Positions 25,721-32,642 of a stretch of DNA of 50,548 nucleotides are shown piece by piece. The notes under the pieces were generated by a model. The model saw only the letters and a list, made by a program, of their open reading frames with translations, was not told the DNA's origin and searched no databases. Both the position numbers and the translations under genes were made by a program. Origin of the DNA: Candidatus Brevefilum sp. (GTDB lineage: Bacteria; Chloroflexota; Anaerolineae; Anaerolineales; Anaerolineaceae); the NCBI GenBank assembly GCA_019428905.1, contig JAHYJN010000017.1, forward strand, positions 1 through 50,548, read 5' to 3'. Numbering within the stretch: the first letter of the stretch is position 1; every line of letters starts with the position of its first letter.

Positions 25721-25726
25721 ATTATA
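25721..25726 (-). promoter_or_regulatory. -10 box of the 76-aa gene, leaderless spacing
   Basis: TATAAT on the minus strand with six bases to the ATG at 25714, the same spacing as at 15477-15489. The -35 region would reach the bases next to the MITE end, so the insertion may have altered this promoter. Confidence 0.5.
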
Positions 25727-25750
25727 CAGGATTAAGCCTAATAAACTTGT

Positions 25751-26018
25751 AGAGGGTGTTGAAAAACGAACAATGATTAATCATCATTTGTCAAAATCCA
25801 TAATTAATTCCATTAACTATTATTATTATCTATATTATAACAATATGTGGAGGCAACCCTTCGCGTAAAACTCTCTGCAAAGCGCTCTTCGAGTCGAGCC
25901 GTGGTTGCCTCGCGTAGCACTCTCTGCGAAGCGCTCTTCGAGTTGAGCAGGGCGGACACGGAGGTCCGCCCCTACGGTTTAATTTTTATTAAGAAAAATA
26001 TAATTTTCAACACCCTCT
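25751..26018. mobile_element. MITE, 268 bp, non-autonomous
   Basis: Perfect 15-bp terminal inverted repeats AGAGGGTGTTGAAAA (25751-25765) and TTTTCAACACCCTCT (26004-26018), directly flanked by the 4-bp duplication TTGT (25747-25750 and 26019-26022). The inside has two near-identical direct repeats of about 32 bp (around ACTCTCTGCAAAGCGCTCTT and ACTCTCTGCGAAGCGCTCTT) and a GGCGGAC...GTCCGCC stem near 25949-25973. There is no transposase frame, so mobilisation must come from elsewhere. Confidence 0.8.
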
Positions 26019-26164
26019 TTGTAAATGTTTAATAAAATTGTGACGAAACCTGTTTTTGCTGTTCTCACTGATGCCTGCAGCTGCTGACTTAAATTTCAGA
26101 AAAATGCCACGACATCGTTAGCCCAAGAACCAGAGTCATCCGGCGTTGTTTCTCTGAAAATCCC

Positions 26165-26193
26165 TTGACAGATCAAAATAAATGTTGTACAGT
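26165..26193 (+). promoter_or_regulatory. yefM-yoeB promoter
   Basis: A consensus TTGACA (26165-26170), a 17-bp spacer and TACAGT (26188-26193) lie 28 bp before the antitoxin ATG. The -10 box is covered by the palindromic operator. Confidence 0.75.
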
Positions 26194-26204
26194 ATTCCTG
26201 TACA
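26186..26204. promoter_or_regulatory. Palindromic operator of the toxin-antitoxin operon
   Basis: Perfect inverted repeat TGTACAG, 5-bp centre TATTC, CTGTACA. It overlaps the -10 box, the usual position for autorepression by a YefM/Phd-type antitoxin or its complex with toxin. Confidence 0.75.
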
Positions 26205-26220
26205 GATTGGAGAGAAAAGA

Positions 26221-26499
26221 ATGACTATTCAGACCACATATACTCAAGCCCGTGCTGAGCTGGCAAAATTGCTCGATCAGGTGACACATAATCGCGAAGT
26301 GGTTGTGATTCAGCGCCGGGGTGAAGAAGAAGTTGCGATGATCGCCGCTTCAGAATTGATCAGTTTGATGGAGACAGCCTACCTGTTACGCTCCCCAGCC
26401 AATGCAGAGCGTCTGCTTTCGGCGCTTGGTCGAGCATTGAAAAATGAAGTCCAACCGCTGACCATCGACTCTTTACGGTCAGAGGTCGATTTTGAGTAG
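26221..26499 (+). CDS. yefM: YefM/Phd-family antitoxin
   Basis: From ATG 26221 (SD GGAGAG upstream) the product has 92 aa. It begins TIQTTYTQARAELAKLLDQV, then VVVIQRRGEEEVAMIAASELISL, the typical N-terminal DNA-binding domain of Phd/YefM antitoxins. The C-terminal tail (about 55-92) would wrap and neutralise the toxin. A longer TTG-type start at 26182 would run through the promoter and is rejected. It overlaps the toxin gene by 8 bp. It should repress its own promoter through the palindrome at 26186-26204. Confidence 0.9.
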   Translation: MTIQTTYTQARAELAKLLDQVTHNREVVVIQRRGEEEVAMIAASELISLMETAYLLRSPANAERLLSALGRALKNEVQPLTIDSLRSEVDFE

Positions 26500-26761
26500 A
26501 AAATCACGGATAGCGGTATTCCAACCTGAGTTCATTGAAGATCTGCGTTTCTGGGTAGAGACAGACCGGAAGCTTGCTCTCAGGGCATTTGATTTGATCG
26601 AGGCTATTTTACGAGATCCATTTACAGGAATTGGAAAACCCGAACCCCTAAAATACCTATCTCCGGGCGCATGGTCCAGGAGACTGACCCAAGAGCACCG
26701 CATTGTGTATCTGGTGCGTGATGAGCAGATCGATTTCTTACAAGGGCGCTACCACTATTAG
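26492..26761 (+). CDS. yoeB: Txe/YoeB-family mRNA interferase toxin
   Basis: The 89-aa product is a RelE-fold, ribosome-dependent endoribonuclease. Landmarks: RFWVETDRKLALRAFDLIEAI, DPFTGIGKPEPLKY, WSRRLTQEHRIVY (with the conserved Arg and Glu-His of the active site) and the C-terminal GRYHY whose final His-Tyr is typical. The start is TTG at 26492, inside the end of the antitoxin gene, which couples translation so antitoxin is made first. All key residues are present, so it should be active. Confidence 0.93.
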   Translation: MSRKSRIAVFQPEFIEDLRFWVETDRKLALRAFDLIEAILRDPFTGIGKPEPLKYLSPGAWSRRLTQEHRIVYLVRDEQIDFLQGRYHY

Positions 26762-26775
26762 ATATCGACCCCCCT

Positions 26776-27351
26776 TCAGACCCTTAGCGAGCCGCGGAAT
26801 CCCCTGGCAGCGTAGTAAGACTCGGCACCATTGTGATACACGAAGAAGTGGTCGTAGCGGCGGTCACAAAACAAGGCGCCCCCAAGTTCCCGAATATTCG
26901 CGGGTGTTTTGATCCAGCTGGACGTCTTCAAATCAAATTCACCGAGCTCCTGCAGCGCGCGGTATTCGTCTTCGGAAAGCAGTTCGATGCCCATCGCTGC
27001 GGCCATATGCATCGCGCTGTCCAATGGTTTATTGGCTTTCCTGGCTTCCAGCGCTTGTTGGTCGTAACATACGCTTCTCCGACCGCTCGGGCTTTCCGCC
27101 GAACAATCATAAAACAAGTATACACCTGTGGTTTGATCATAGCCAACCACATCCGGTTCTCCACCGGTGCGTTCCATTTCAGAAAGCGGCCACAGTTTTT
27201 CAGGATGAGCTTGCAGCCTGGATTGGACTTGTGCCCAATCCAGGTCTGCATGACGGTCCATGTTTTTTGCAAAACGGCCTTGTATCGTTTTGATCAGGTC
27301 CACATGTTGTTCAGGTGTCAATACTTGTTGATTAATATTTTTTGTGTCCAT
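26776..27351 (-). CDS. DUF4256 family protein
   Basis: The 191-aa product carries the features of DUF4256: LTPEQHVDLIKTIQGRFAKN near the start, EKLWPLSEMERTGGEPDVVG, VYLFYDCSAESPSGRRSVCYD, and SSWIKTPANIRELGGALFCDRRYDHFFVYHNGAESYY at the C-terminus. Length is normal for the family, and no biochemical role is known. It is convergent with the toxin gene, 14 bp between stops. The promoter is not obvious. Confidence 0.85.
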   Translation of the reverse strand: MDTKNINQQVLTPEQHVDLIKTIQGRFAKNMDRHADLDWAQVQSRLQAHPEKLWPLSEMERTGGEPDVVGYDQTTGVYLFYDCSAESPSGRRSVCYDQQALEARKANKPLDSAMHMAAAMGIELLSEDEYRALQELGEFDLKTSSWIKTPANIRELGGALFCDRRYDHFFVYHNGAESYYAARGFRGSLRV

Positions 27352-27578
27352 ATGTGAATATTAGCTCTACGAATTGGCTGAGTCAAGTAAATCTTGGGCA
27401 CACCTTGAGCATGATAGGGTTAAAACGAACCTTTTAAAGGGTGTGACTCACACTTCACTCAACCTGATCACGCACGTTGCCCCAATCTCAACACCAGGTA
27501 GAAAAAGTCTTAGGAACCTTGCGGTCAAGGTGGGTAATCATGCTTGTGTGCTCAAGTGAAACGCAGTGTCATTGCTCA

Positions 27579-27597
27579 TTGAAGCACAGCGCTTCAA
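27579..27597. promoter_or_regulatory. Palindrome upstream of the small-ORF/nucleotidyltransferase pair
   Basis: Perfect inverted repeat TTGAAGC, ACAGC, GCTTCAA, nine bases upstream of a TATAAT (27607-27612). Its 7-5-7 geometry equals that of the yefM operator. It covers the -35 position, so a repressor site is plausible. Confidence 0.5.
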
Positions 27598-27631
27598 ATA
27601 TTCTTGTATAATATTATTAAGGAATGAAGTC

Positions 27632-27895
27632 ATGTCTTACTATTCTGATACAGATCCTAAAATCGAAAAACTTCAATTTGACCTGGTGCGCCAGATTCCA
27701 ACCAGTAAGAAACTAATGATGGTTGCCAGCCTTAATCAGGCTGTTCTTGAACTGACTTGGAGCGGGCTACGTGCGCAATACCCCCACGAAAGCACAACTG
27801 GTCTACGGCGCCGCCTGGCAGATCGAATATTGGGACCAGAACTTGCCCGGAAAGTCTATGGACCCCACAAAGAAGAAGAAACCCATGCTGGCTAA
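27632..27895 (+). CDS. Small helical protein paired with nucleotidyltransferase
   Basis: From ATG 27632 (SD AAGGA eight bases upstream) the 87-aa product contains KIEKLQFDLVRQIPTSKKLMMV, then LNQAVLELTWSGLRAQYPHES and RRRLADRILGPELARKVYGP, a pattern I recognise as the small first gene of a widespread pair with a DUF6036/AbiEii-like nucleotidyltransferase. It is a candidate antitoxin or regulator, but no function is proven. Its end overlaps the nucleotidyltransferase start (11 bp). TATAAT at 27607 and the palindrome at 27579 lie upstream. Confidence 0.65.
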   Translation: MSYYSDTDPKIEKLQFDLVRQIPTSKKLMMVASLNQAVLELTWSGLRAQYPHESTTGLRRRLADRILGPELARKVYGPHKEEETHAG

Positions 27896-28481
27896 TGTAT
27901 TACAGGCAACCCGACTGGTAGCGGATGTTTTTGAAAAATTGGGGGTTCGTTATGTGGTTTGTGGATCACTGGCATCTTCAGCCCATGGTATGGTCCGCAC
28001 AACCATGGATGCTGACCTGATTGCTGACCTCCGTCAAGAACATATTTCGATGTTTGTTGAAATGCTCAAGGATACATTTTACATTGATGATGAGATGATA
28101 CGTTCAGCCATTGAGCACCGCCGCTCATTTAATATCATCCACCTGGAAAGCATGTTCAAAGTGGATATATTTACACCCAAACAGCGTCAATTTGACGAAA
28201 ACCAGCTATCCCGCCGACAAGAAACGCCATTGGGAGAAGGACAAATCAGCCTCTTTATCCTTTCGCCCGAGGATATTATTTTGGCGAAACTGGAGTGGTA
28301 TCGCCTGGGTGGAGAGGTTTCCGACCAGCAATGGCGTGATATCCTGGGGGTTTTGATCATTAAACAGAATCAACTGGACCACCAATATATGCAGCAAATG
28401 GCCGATCAAATGGATACTGATGATTTACTGAAAAGAGCACTTCAGGAAGCTTATCCAGAAATTGATCCGCTATTGAGTTGA
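27885..28481 (+). CDS. Nucleotidyltransferase-fold protein (DUF6036/MNT-like)
   Basis: The 198-aa product has the minimal nucleotidyltransferase core: VVCGSLASSAHGMVRTTMDADL (residues about 25-46), where GS and the D-x-D pair bind NTP and metal, followed by a helical domain with FKVDIFTP (third acidic residue) and SPEDIILAKLEWYRLGG near the C-terminus. MNT/AbiEii-type proteins can modify partner proteins or tRNA, and some serve in toxin-antitoxin or phage-defence pairs; which applies here is unknown. An ATG at 27858 would add nine residues. It overlaps the small gene upstream, so the two are translationally coupled. Confidence 0.75.
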   Translation: MLANVLQATRLVADVFEKLGVRYVVCGSLASSAHGMVRTTMDADLIADLRQEHISMFVEMLKDTFYIDDEMIRSAIEHRRSFNIIHLESMFKVDIFTPKQRQFDENQLSRRQETPLGEGQISLFILSPEDIILAKLEWYRLGGEVSDQQWRDILGVLIIKQNQLDHQYMQQMADQMDTDDLLKRALQEAYPEIDPLLS

Positions 28482-28569
28482 CTTGATAATCTTGCTTGTC
28501 TTCATGATAGCTATTCCGACTTTATAAATTTTCACCAATCGCCCGAATTGGTGCGATTGGGTGATTCTT

Positions 28570-29037
28570 TTATGCCACCATACTCGCCCGGGCTTGATCG
28601 CATTGCTCATCCACCCCTGGCGGGTGCAAAAAGGCCGTTTCGTTCTTCTCCAGTTGCGAGATGACGACATCAACAATGTCTCGTGAACGCATCAGCCGTG
28701 CTTGTGCATGCCCAACCTGCCCTCTATCTTGTAAATTTCTTGGGTCAAGCCAATCATCAACACGATTGAAGTTTTCACAGCAATGGTCAATCTCGTTGTA
28801 GTCAAACCGCACCAACTGACCAGCTTGCTTAATGATGATCGACTTTTTTCGCTGATAACGAACACCTGCCATAAACTCGGCTAAATGGATGGTCGTGTTG
28901 GCATCATGACCCACGCCAAGCAGCAGCACCTGCCCATCGAGCTCGTAAACCCGACCGACCGGGCTGTTCAGGCCGTGCGGCATATCTAAGGGATGCGGTA
29001 CGGTGATATTTGTCAGCGTCTTGTGGATTCGGTGGGT
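28570..29037 (-). pseudogene. Aminoglycoside 3-N-acetyltransferase (AAC(3)), N-terminal part lost
   Basis: The reading frame encodes the C-terminal half of an AAC(3)-type enzyme: [74 protein letters not shown] and FLHPPG. A full enzyme has about 260-280 aa; here about 155 codons remain, the frame ending at an upstream TAA (29038-29040). The acetyl-CoA-binding N-terminal half is not found in the 250 bp beyond. It is therefore a remnant. The ATG at 28983 could start a 137-aa peptide, but it would lack part of the active site. It lies between the nucleotidyltransferase pair and a 5'-damaged hydrolase. Confidence 0.8.
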
Positions 29038-29162
29038 TTAAGCGGGAGGTAAAAGTGAGAGCCTCTTTCGCCCAAATCAATAAACCAGACAGTCCGCCTC
29101 ACGAAATCTTGACTAAATCATTCAACTCACTTTAGCGGATCAAATTATCGGGAGGTTAGGCT

Positions 29163-29255
29163 GTGCGTTTTGTACTCGAACCTGGCTTAGCTCCTGATGA
29201 GATACTGGAAATCGCGCTGCTTAGCTTCCGGCGTGACCGGGACTGGTGCAATTAG
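29163..29255 (+). pseudogene. Possible truncated gene start (30 codons)
   Basis: GTG 29163 has a GGGAGG site seven bases upstream and encodes RFVLEPGLAPDEILEIALLS followed by FRRDRDWCN and a stop. The good ribosome binding site and protein-like sequence suggest the 5' end of a gene whose remainder was lost; it may equally be chance. No family is recognised. The rest of 29041-29292 shows nothing. Confidence 0.25.
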
Positions 29256-29292
29256 TGTAAGGCGACCACAAGAAATCACCAACTTGAATAAA

Positions 29293-30234
29293 TCACTCAT
29301 TTGGATTCACTCCCCAGTACAGATCATCAAATTGCGAAACAAAATCTTCCGAAAAATAGTCAGCATATTCTTCCTGGCCTTGCAGATAATATCCAAAAAA
29401 CGCGACAGCAAAATGATTTATGCGGCTTGTTACTGCTTGTTTCATAACCATCAAGTGACTCTCGCCAATAAAAGAAATCATGTATCGCTCGGGGGTTCCA
29501 ATATGCTCAAAGATGAATGCAGCTTCGGTCGGTTGATAAAGACTGTCCTCAGTCGCTTGGATGAGTAATATTGGGCGGTCAGCCATTGCCAGGCCTTGTT
29601 CTCCAAATAACCATGCCCCATCCGTCCCCCCCGGCATGACAGCGCGAATACGTTCATCGGTCATTGGCTGCCAAAGTCCATCATCACTGGTTGTGAATTC
29701 ATCCCCGACATGAGCAGCGAACTCTTCCCATTTCTTGGCAAGGTCACAAGCAAGTTTGATATACCACTCTTCAATGGCCGGTTGCATCGATGGCAAATGT
29801 TTACAGTATGAAAGGTAATAAACTGGGTCTATCCGTGCCCCACTGAGGGCGAGGGAAATTTGGCCCCCATATGAATATCCAGTAACGCCAGTATGCATGG
29901 AGTCAATGACACCTTCTAAACCACTCGGAGGATTGGATGCGATCTGATCTAGCGTAAATAAGAAATCCAGCGGCCAATCGACGGTCTGAAAATCCCACGT
30001 GGCAAAATCACCAGGAACTTTTATTTCCGCCATCACGAAGCCATGAGAAACAAGATGGGATCTAAAAATATACAAGGTCGAATCCATCTCTGTAAGGATC
30101 AGTGGATAAGGCGCTCCACTCAAATCAGGTTTGGCATTGCTCGTAATTGTTCGGCCATCACCATCGGTTTGCTTCAATGCTGGATACCATATTGTGAGTT
30201 TTATCTTCGGAGATTGAAAATTATCCCTCCCCAA
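29293..30234 (-). CDS. Alpha/beta hydrolase (PAF-acetylhydrolase/dienelactone-hydrolase-like), probably 5'-truncated
   Basis: The 313-aa frame has KIKLTIWYPA near the start, SHGFVMAEIKVPGD, the nucleophile elbow GYSYGG (Ser of the catalytic triad), RPILLIQATEDSLYQP (acid) and GESHLMV (His). This is the core of a serine esterase/hydrolase. Family members normally start about 40-80 residues earlier with a signal peptide and a VG-type segment; here a TGA stands directly before a TTG and no SD is seen, so the 5' part is probably missing. A high-GC hairpin (30258-30298) abuts the 5' end. Substrate unknown. Confidence 0.65.
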   Translation of the reverse strand: MGRDNFQSPKIKLTIWYPALKQTDGDGRTITSNAKPDLSGAPYPLILTEMDSTLYIFRSHLVSHGFVMAEIKVPGDFATWDFQTVDWPLDFLFTLDQIASNPPSGLEGVIDSMHTGVTGYSYGGQISLALSGARIDPVYYLSYCKHLPSMQPAIEEWYIKLACDLAKKWEEFAAHVGDEFTTSDDGLWQPMTDERIRAVMPGGTDGAWLFGEQGLAMADRPILLIQATEDSLYQPTEAAFIFEHIGTPERYMISFIGESHLMVMKQAVTSRINHFAVAFFGYYLQGQEEYADYFSEDFVSQFDDLYWGVNPNE

Positions 30235-30257
30235 TCAGGAGACAAATAAGATCGGAA

Positions 30258-30300
30258 GGCACCCTCCCCTCTTCAGGGGGAGGGCTGGGGTGGGGGTGTT
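30258..30300. repeat. GC-rich inverted repeat (CCCTCCCC...GGGGGAGGG)
   Basis: CCCTCCCC, loop TCTTCA, GGGGGAGGG, followed by GGCTGGGGTGGGGGTG. This is a common type of interspersed hairpin in bacterial genomes. It sits at the broken 5' end of the hydrolase frame. Confidence 0.5.
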
Positions 30301-30481
30301 GAGACCGAAAACCGTGAGTAGGAGAAACATTTATGACGAATAACCAGATACTATCGGCCTCCAAACCGGAGTATTCACAGCATTAGCTGACTAATCGTTT
30401 CGGAAACCGACGGTCAAGGGTGCTCACTGGTCAGTAGAGTGCGAAGCCTCCTGAAGGGACCAGCGAGAACATCGTTTCAAT

Positions 30482-30508
30482 CAAAAACGCCTTCCAAACT
30501 GGAAGGCG
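30482..30508 (-). terminator. Intrinsic terminator of the OB-fold gene
   Basis: On the minus strand the stem CGCCTTCC, loop AGTTT, GGAAGGCG is followed by TTTTTGA. It lies about 25 bp after the stop codon of the gene at 30534. Confidence 0.85.
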
Positions 30509-30533
30509 CATGAAAGGCTGAACAAAAAAGATG

Positions 30534-30935
30534 TTACGCGGCCATCGCCGGGCGGAACTTATATCCATAAATCAGCATGCCGCGCTCATCGCCATCGGAG
30601 CGCAGTTTGCGGGTGACCATCTCCACCGGCATACCGATCTTGACCTCGTCATCCCCCAGGTCGGTCAATTGGGCAGTCACGATCGGGCCTTCAGTCAGTT
30701 TGACCAAGGCCACCGTGTAAGGTGCTTGCTCTTCAAAACCAGCCGGCGCATTCACCATGCGGGTGAAGGAATACACCTCCCCTTTACCGCTGAAGACGTA
30801 CGGGGTCTTGGCTTCACCGCTGCACTCCGGGCAGACATCCCGCGGCGGGAAGATTTTAGCATCACAATGGGGGCAAATTTCACCTACCAGGGCATAACGT
30901 TGTTTTCTTAATCGCCAGTGGCGTGGAACTTCCAT
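30534..30935 (-). CDS. Zn-ribbon OB-fold protein (DUF35 family)
   Basis: From ATG 30935 (AGGAG eight bases upstream) the product has 133 aa: a rubredoxin-like zinc ribbon (GEICPHCDAKIFPPRDVCPEC, two CxxC pairs, about 18-38) followed by an OB-fold with GKGEVYSFTRM and PYTVALVKLTEGP. In archaea and some bacteria such proteins bridge a thiolase and an HMG-CoA synthase and pass on an acyl-CoA; elsewhere they bind acyl-CoA. No thiolase or HMG-CoA synthase gene is in this window, so it may act with unlinked partners. GTG 30944 is an alternative start. Confidence 0.85.
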   Translation of the reverse strand: MEVPRHWRLRKQRYALVGEICPHCDAKIFPPRDVCPECSGEAKTPYVFSGKGEVYSFTRMVNAPAGFEEQAPYTVALVKLTEGPIVTAQLTDLGDDEVKIGMPVEMVTRKLRSDGDERGMLIYGYKFRPAMAA

Positions 30936-31205
30936 AATAATCACTCCTGAAATTCACTTGATCAATGCTTATCGCAGATCTTTTTCAATTTTGCACTTCT
31001 GAGTGTACCGAAATGAGACTCTCAATAACTATCAAGTTGCCTTTGTGCAGGCTTCGGTGAAAGAAACCCAGCCTTTTTGGGTTCTTTACGCAAGTTTTTT
31101 ACTGACGACAATATCATAAGCACGCCGATTTAACCCGCAAAGGAGGAAATTAATGTTATGATTCGAAAAAGTAAACCCGGTTCACCTATCAGGAGGCATG
31201 GGTCG

Positions 31206-31445
31206 ATGACCATTTATTTGTTAGACAACACGTTACAAATAGATATCTTCTATGATTGCGACAACTACGGCCTGGAGGATAATATCTGTGTCGCGGTCAT
31301 TGAACGCTGTCCACCCCAGGAACGGTTGTTGCGAGCCGGTGAAACCCACATCTTTCTTACCGCCGCCCAAGCGCGTCAACTGGCTGACGCATTGCTGGCG
31401 GCCGCCCACAACAGCCATGCAGACGCCGGGGATCAAGGGGCATAA
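31206..31445 (+). CDS. Small conserved-type hypothetical protein (79 aa)
   Basis: ATG 31206 follows AGGAGG by nine bases and is preferred over ATG 31158, which also has an AGGAGG but gives a poor N-terminus. The product reads TIYLLDNTLQIDIFYDCDNY, then DNICVAVIERCPPQERLLRAG and FLTAAQARQLADALLAAA. The C-terminal helix with the QARALADALL pattern suggests a dimerising domain. No family is recognised. It sits 3 bp before the YcaQ-like gene, in an apparent operon of three overlapping or abutting genes. Confidence 0.6.
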   Translation: MTIYLLDNTLQIDIFYDCDNYGLEDNICVAVIERCPPQERLLRAGETHIFLTAAQARQLADALLAAAHNSHADAGDQGA

Positions 31446-31448
31446 ACC

Positions 31449-32642
31449 ATGCATCTCACTGAAGCAACGGCGCGCAGCGCTATGCTGGCCGCACAAGGAC
31501 TGCTGACAGCCCCCTCTACACCCGCATCCAAAGAAGGGCTATTAGGCCGCCTGCGGAAGATGGGCTATTTGCAAATCGACACCATCCAGGCCGTCCGCCG
31601 CAGCCAATACCTGGTCTTGTGGAGCCGCTTTGGGGATTACGAACCGGCCTGGCTTGATGAGCTGCATGCATCCGGCTGCCTGTTTGAATATTATGCCCAT
31701 GCCCTGTGTTACCTGCCAATTGAGGATTACCCAATCTTCAGGGGGTTGATCTTGCATGATGAACACACCGGCAACGGCTGGGGTGAATGGGCACAGGAGA
31801 ACCAGGACATTATCCGACATGTCCGCTCAGTAATTAAAGAAAAGGGGCCGGTCTGCTCAGCGGATTTTGATTCGGCAACCATTTCAACCGGCTGGGGTGA
31901 TGTTAAACAAGAAAAGCTGGCCCTTACGCGGATGTTTTATACTGGCGAGTTGATGGTCACCCACCGGACAGGATTTCGACGCTATTATGACCTGCGTGAG
32001 CGAGTACTGCCAGATTGGGAGGATGTACAGGCGTTGGATCGCACCTCAGCCTACCAGGCGTTGATCCTCAAAGCGGTCAGAGCCCTGGGGGTGGCCAGGC
32101 AAGACTGGATCGCACCTTATTTTTACCTGAGGAAAACTGGCTTGACAGAACTACTGGACGAATTGGCAGCTGAAGGTCAAATTGAACGGGTGCTGGTTGA
32201 AGCCTGGGACCTGCCCGCATACATCCACCCTGACCATTTGGACATGGTCCAATCAGCTGGCCACGGTGAACTTATCCCCACCCACACCACCTTGCTCTCA
32301 CCCTTTGATCCGCTCGTGTCGGATCGTGAGCGGGCTTTAGCTGTGTTTGGCTTTGATTATCGCATGGAATCCTACACCCCAGCCAAAGACCGCCAGTACG
32401 GCTATTTTTGCCTGCCGATTTTGCATCAGGGAGAACTGGTCGGGCGGCTGGACCCCAAAGCCCATCGCCGTGAAAAGCGGATGGAAATCAAAAACATCAT
32501 CCTGGAACCTGGCACCCCAATCGATGATGCGTTGGCAGATGCCCTCAAAGACACCCTAGCTGAATTTTCCCAGTGGCATGGGATGACCACCTGTGAAGTC
32601 ATCTCCACAGACCCACCTGAGTTAGGCGAGGCGCTGTCATGA
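31449..32642 (+). CDS. YcaQ-like winged-helix protein (HTH_42 family)
   Basis: The 397-aa product has the HTH_42/YcaQ features: LRKMGYLQIDTIQAVRRSQYL near 35-55, YAHALCYLPIEDYP, a middle part with RREKRMEIKNI-type sequence near the C-terminus, and FDPLVSDRERALAVFGFDYRMESYTPAKDRQYGYFCLPIL. E. coli YcaQ (AlkX) is a DNA glycosylase that unhooks interstrand crosslinks, and related proteins protect producers of crosslinking toxins. Whether this one is catalytic is unknown. Its stop overlaps the start of the NUDIX-GNAT gene (ATGA), so the two are co-translated. Confidence 0.85.
   Translation: MHLTEATARSAMLAAQGLLTAPSTPASKEGLLGRLRKMGYLQIDTIQAVRRSQYLVLWSRFGDYEPAWLDELHASGCLFEYYAHALCYLPIEDYPIFRGLILHDEHTGNGWGEWAQENQDIIRHVRSVIKEKGPVCSADFDSATISTGWGDVKQEKLALTRMFYTGELMVTHRTGFRRYYDLRERVLPDWEDVQALDRTSAYQALILKAVRALGVARQDWIAPYFYLRKTGLTELLDELAAEGQIERVLVEAWDLPAYIHPDHLDMVQSAGHGELIPTHTTLLSPFDPLVSDRERALAVFGFDYRMESYTPAKDRQYGYFCLPILHQGELVGRLDPKAHRREKRMEIKNIILEPGTPIDDALADALKDTLAEFSQWHGMTTCEVISTDPPELGEALS

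Noticed and set aside
30420-30475. CTCACTGGTC...GACCAGCGAG stem as T-box or riboswitch
   Set aside because: No T-box or other riboswitch core is present, and no gene follows on that strand at the right distance. It may be a random stem or repeat fragment.
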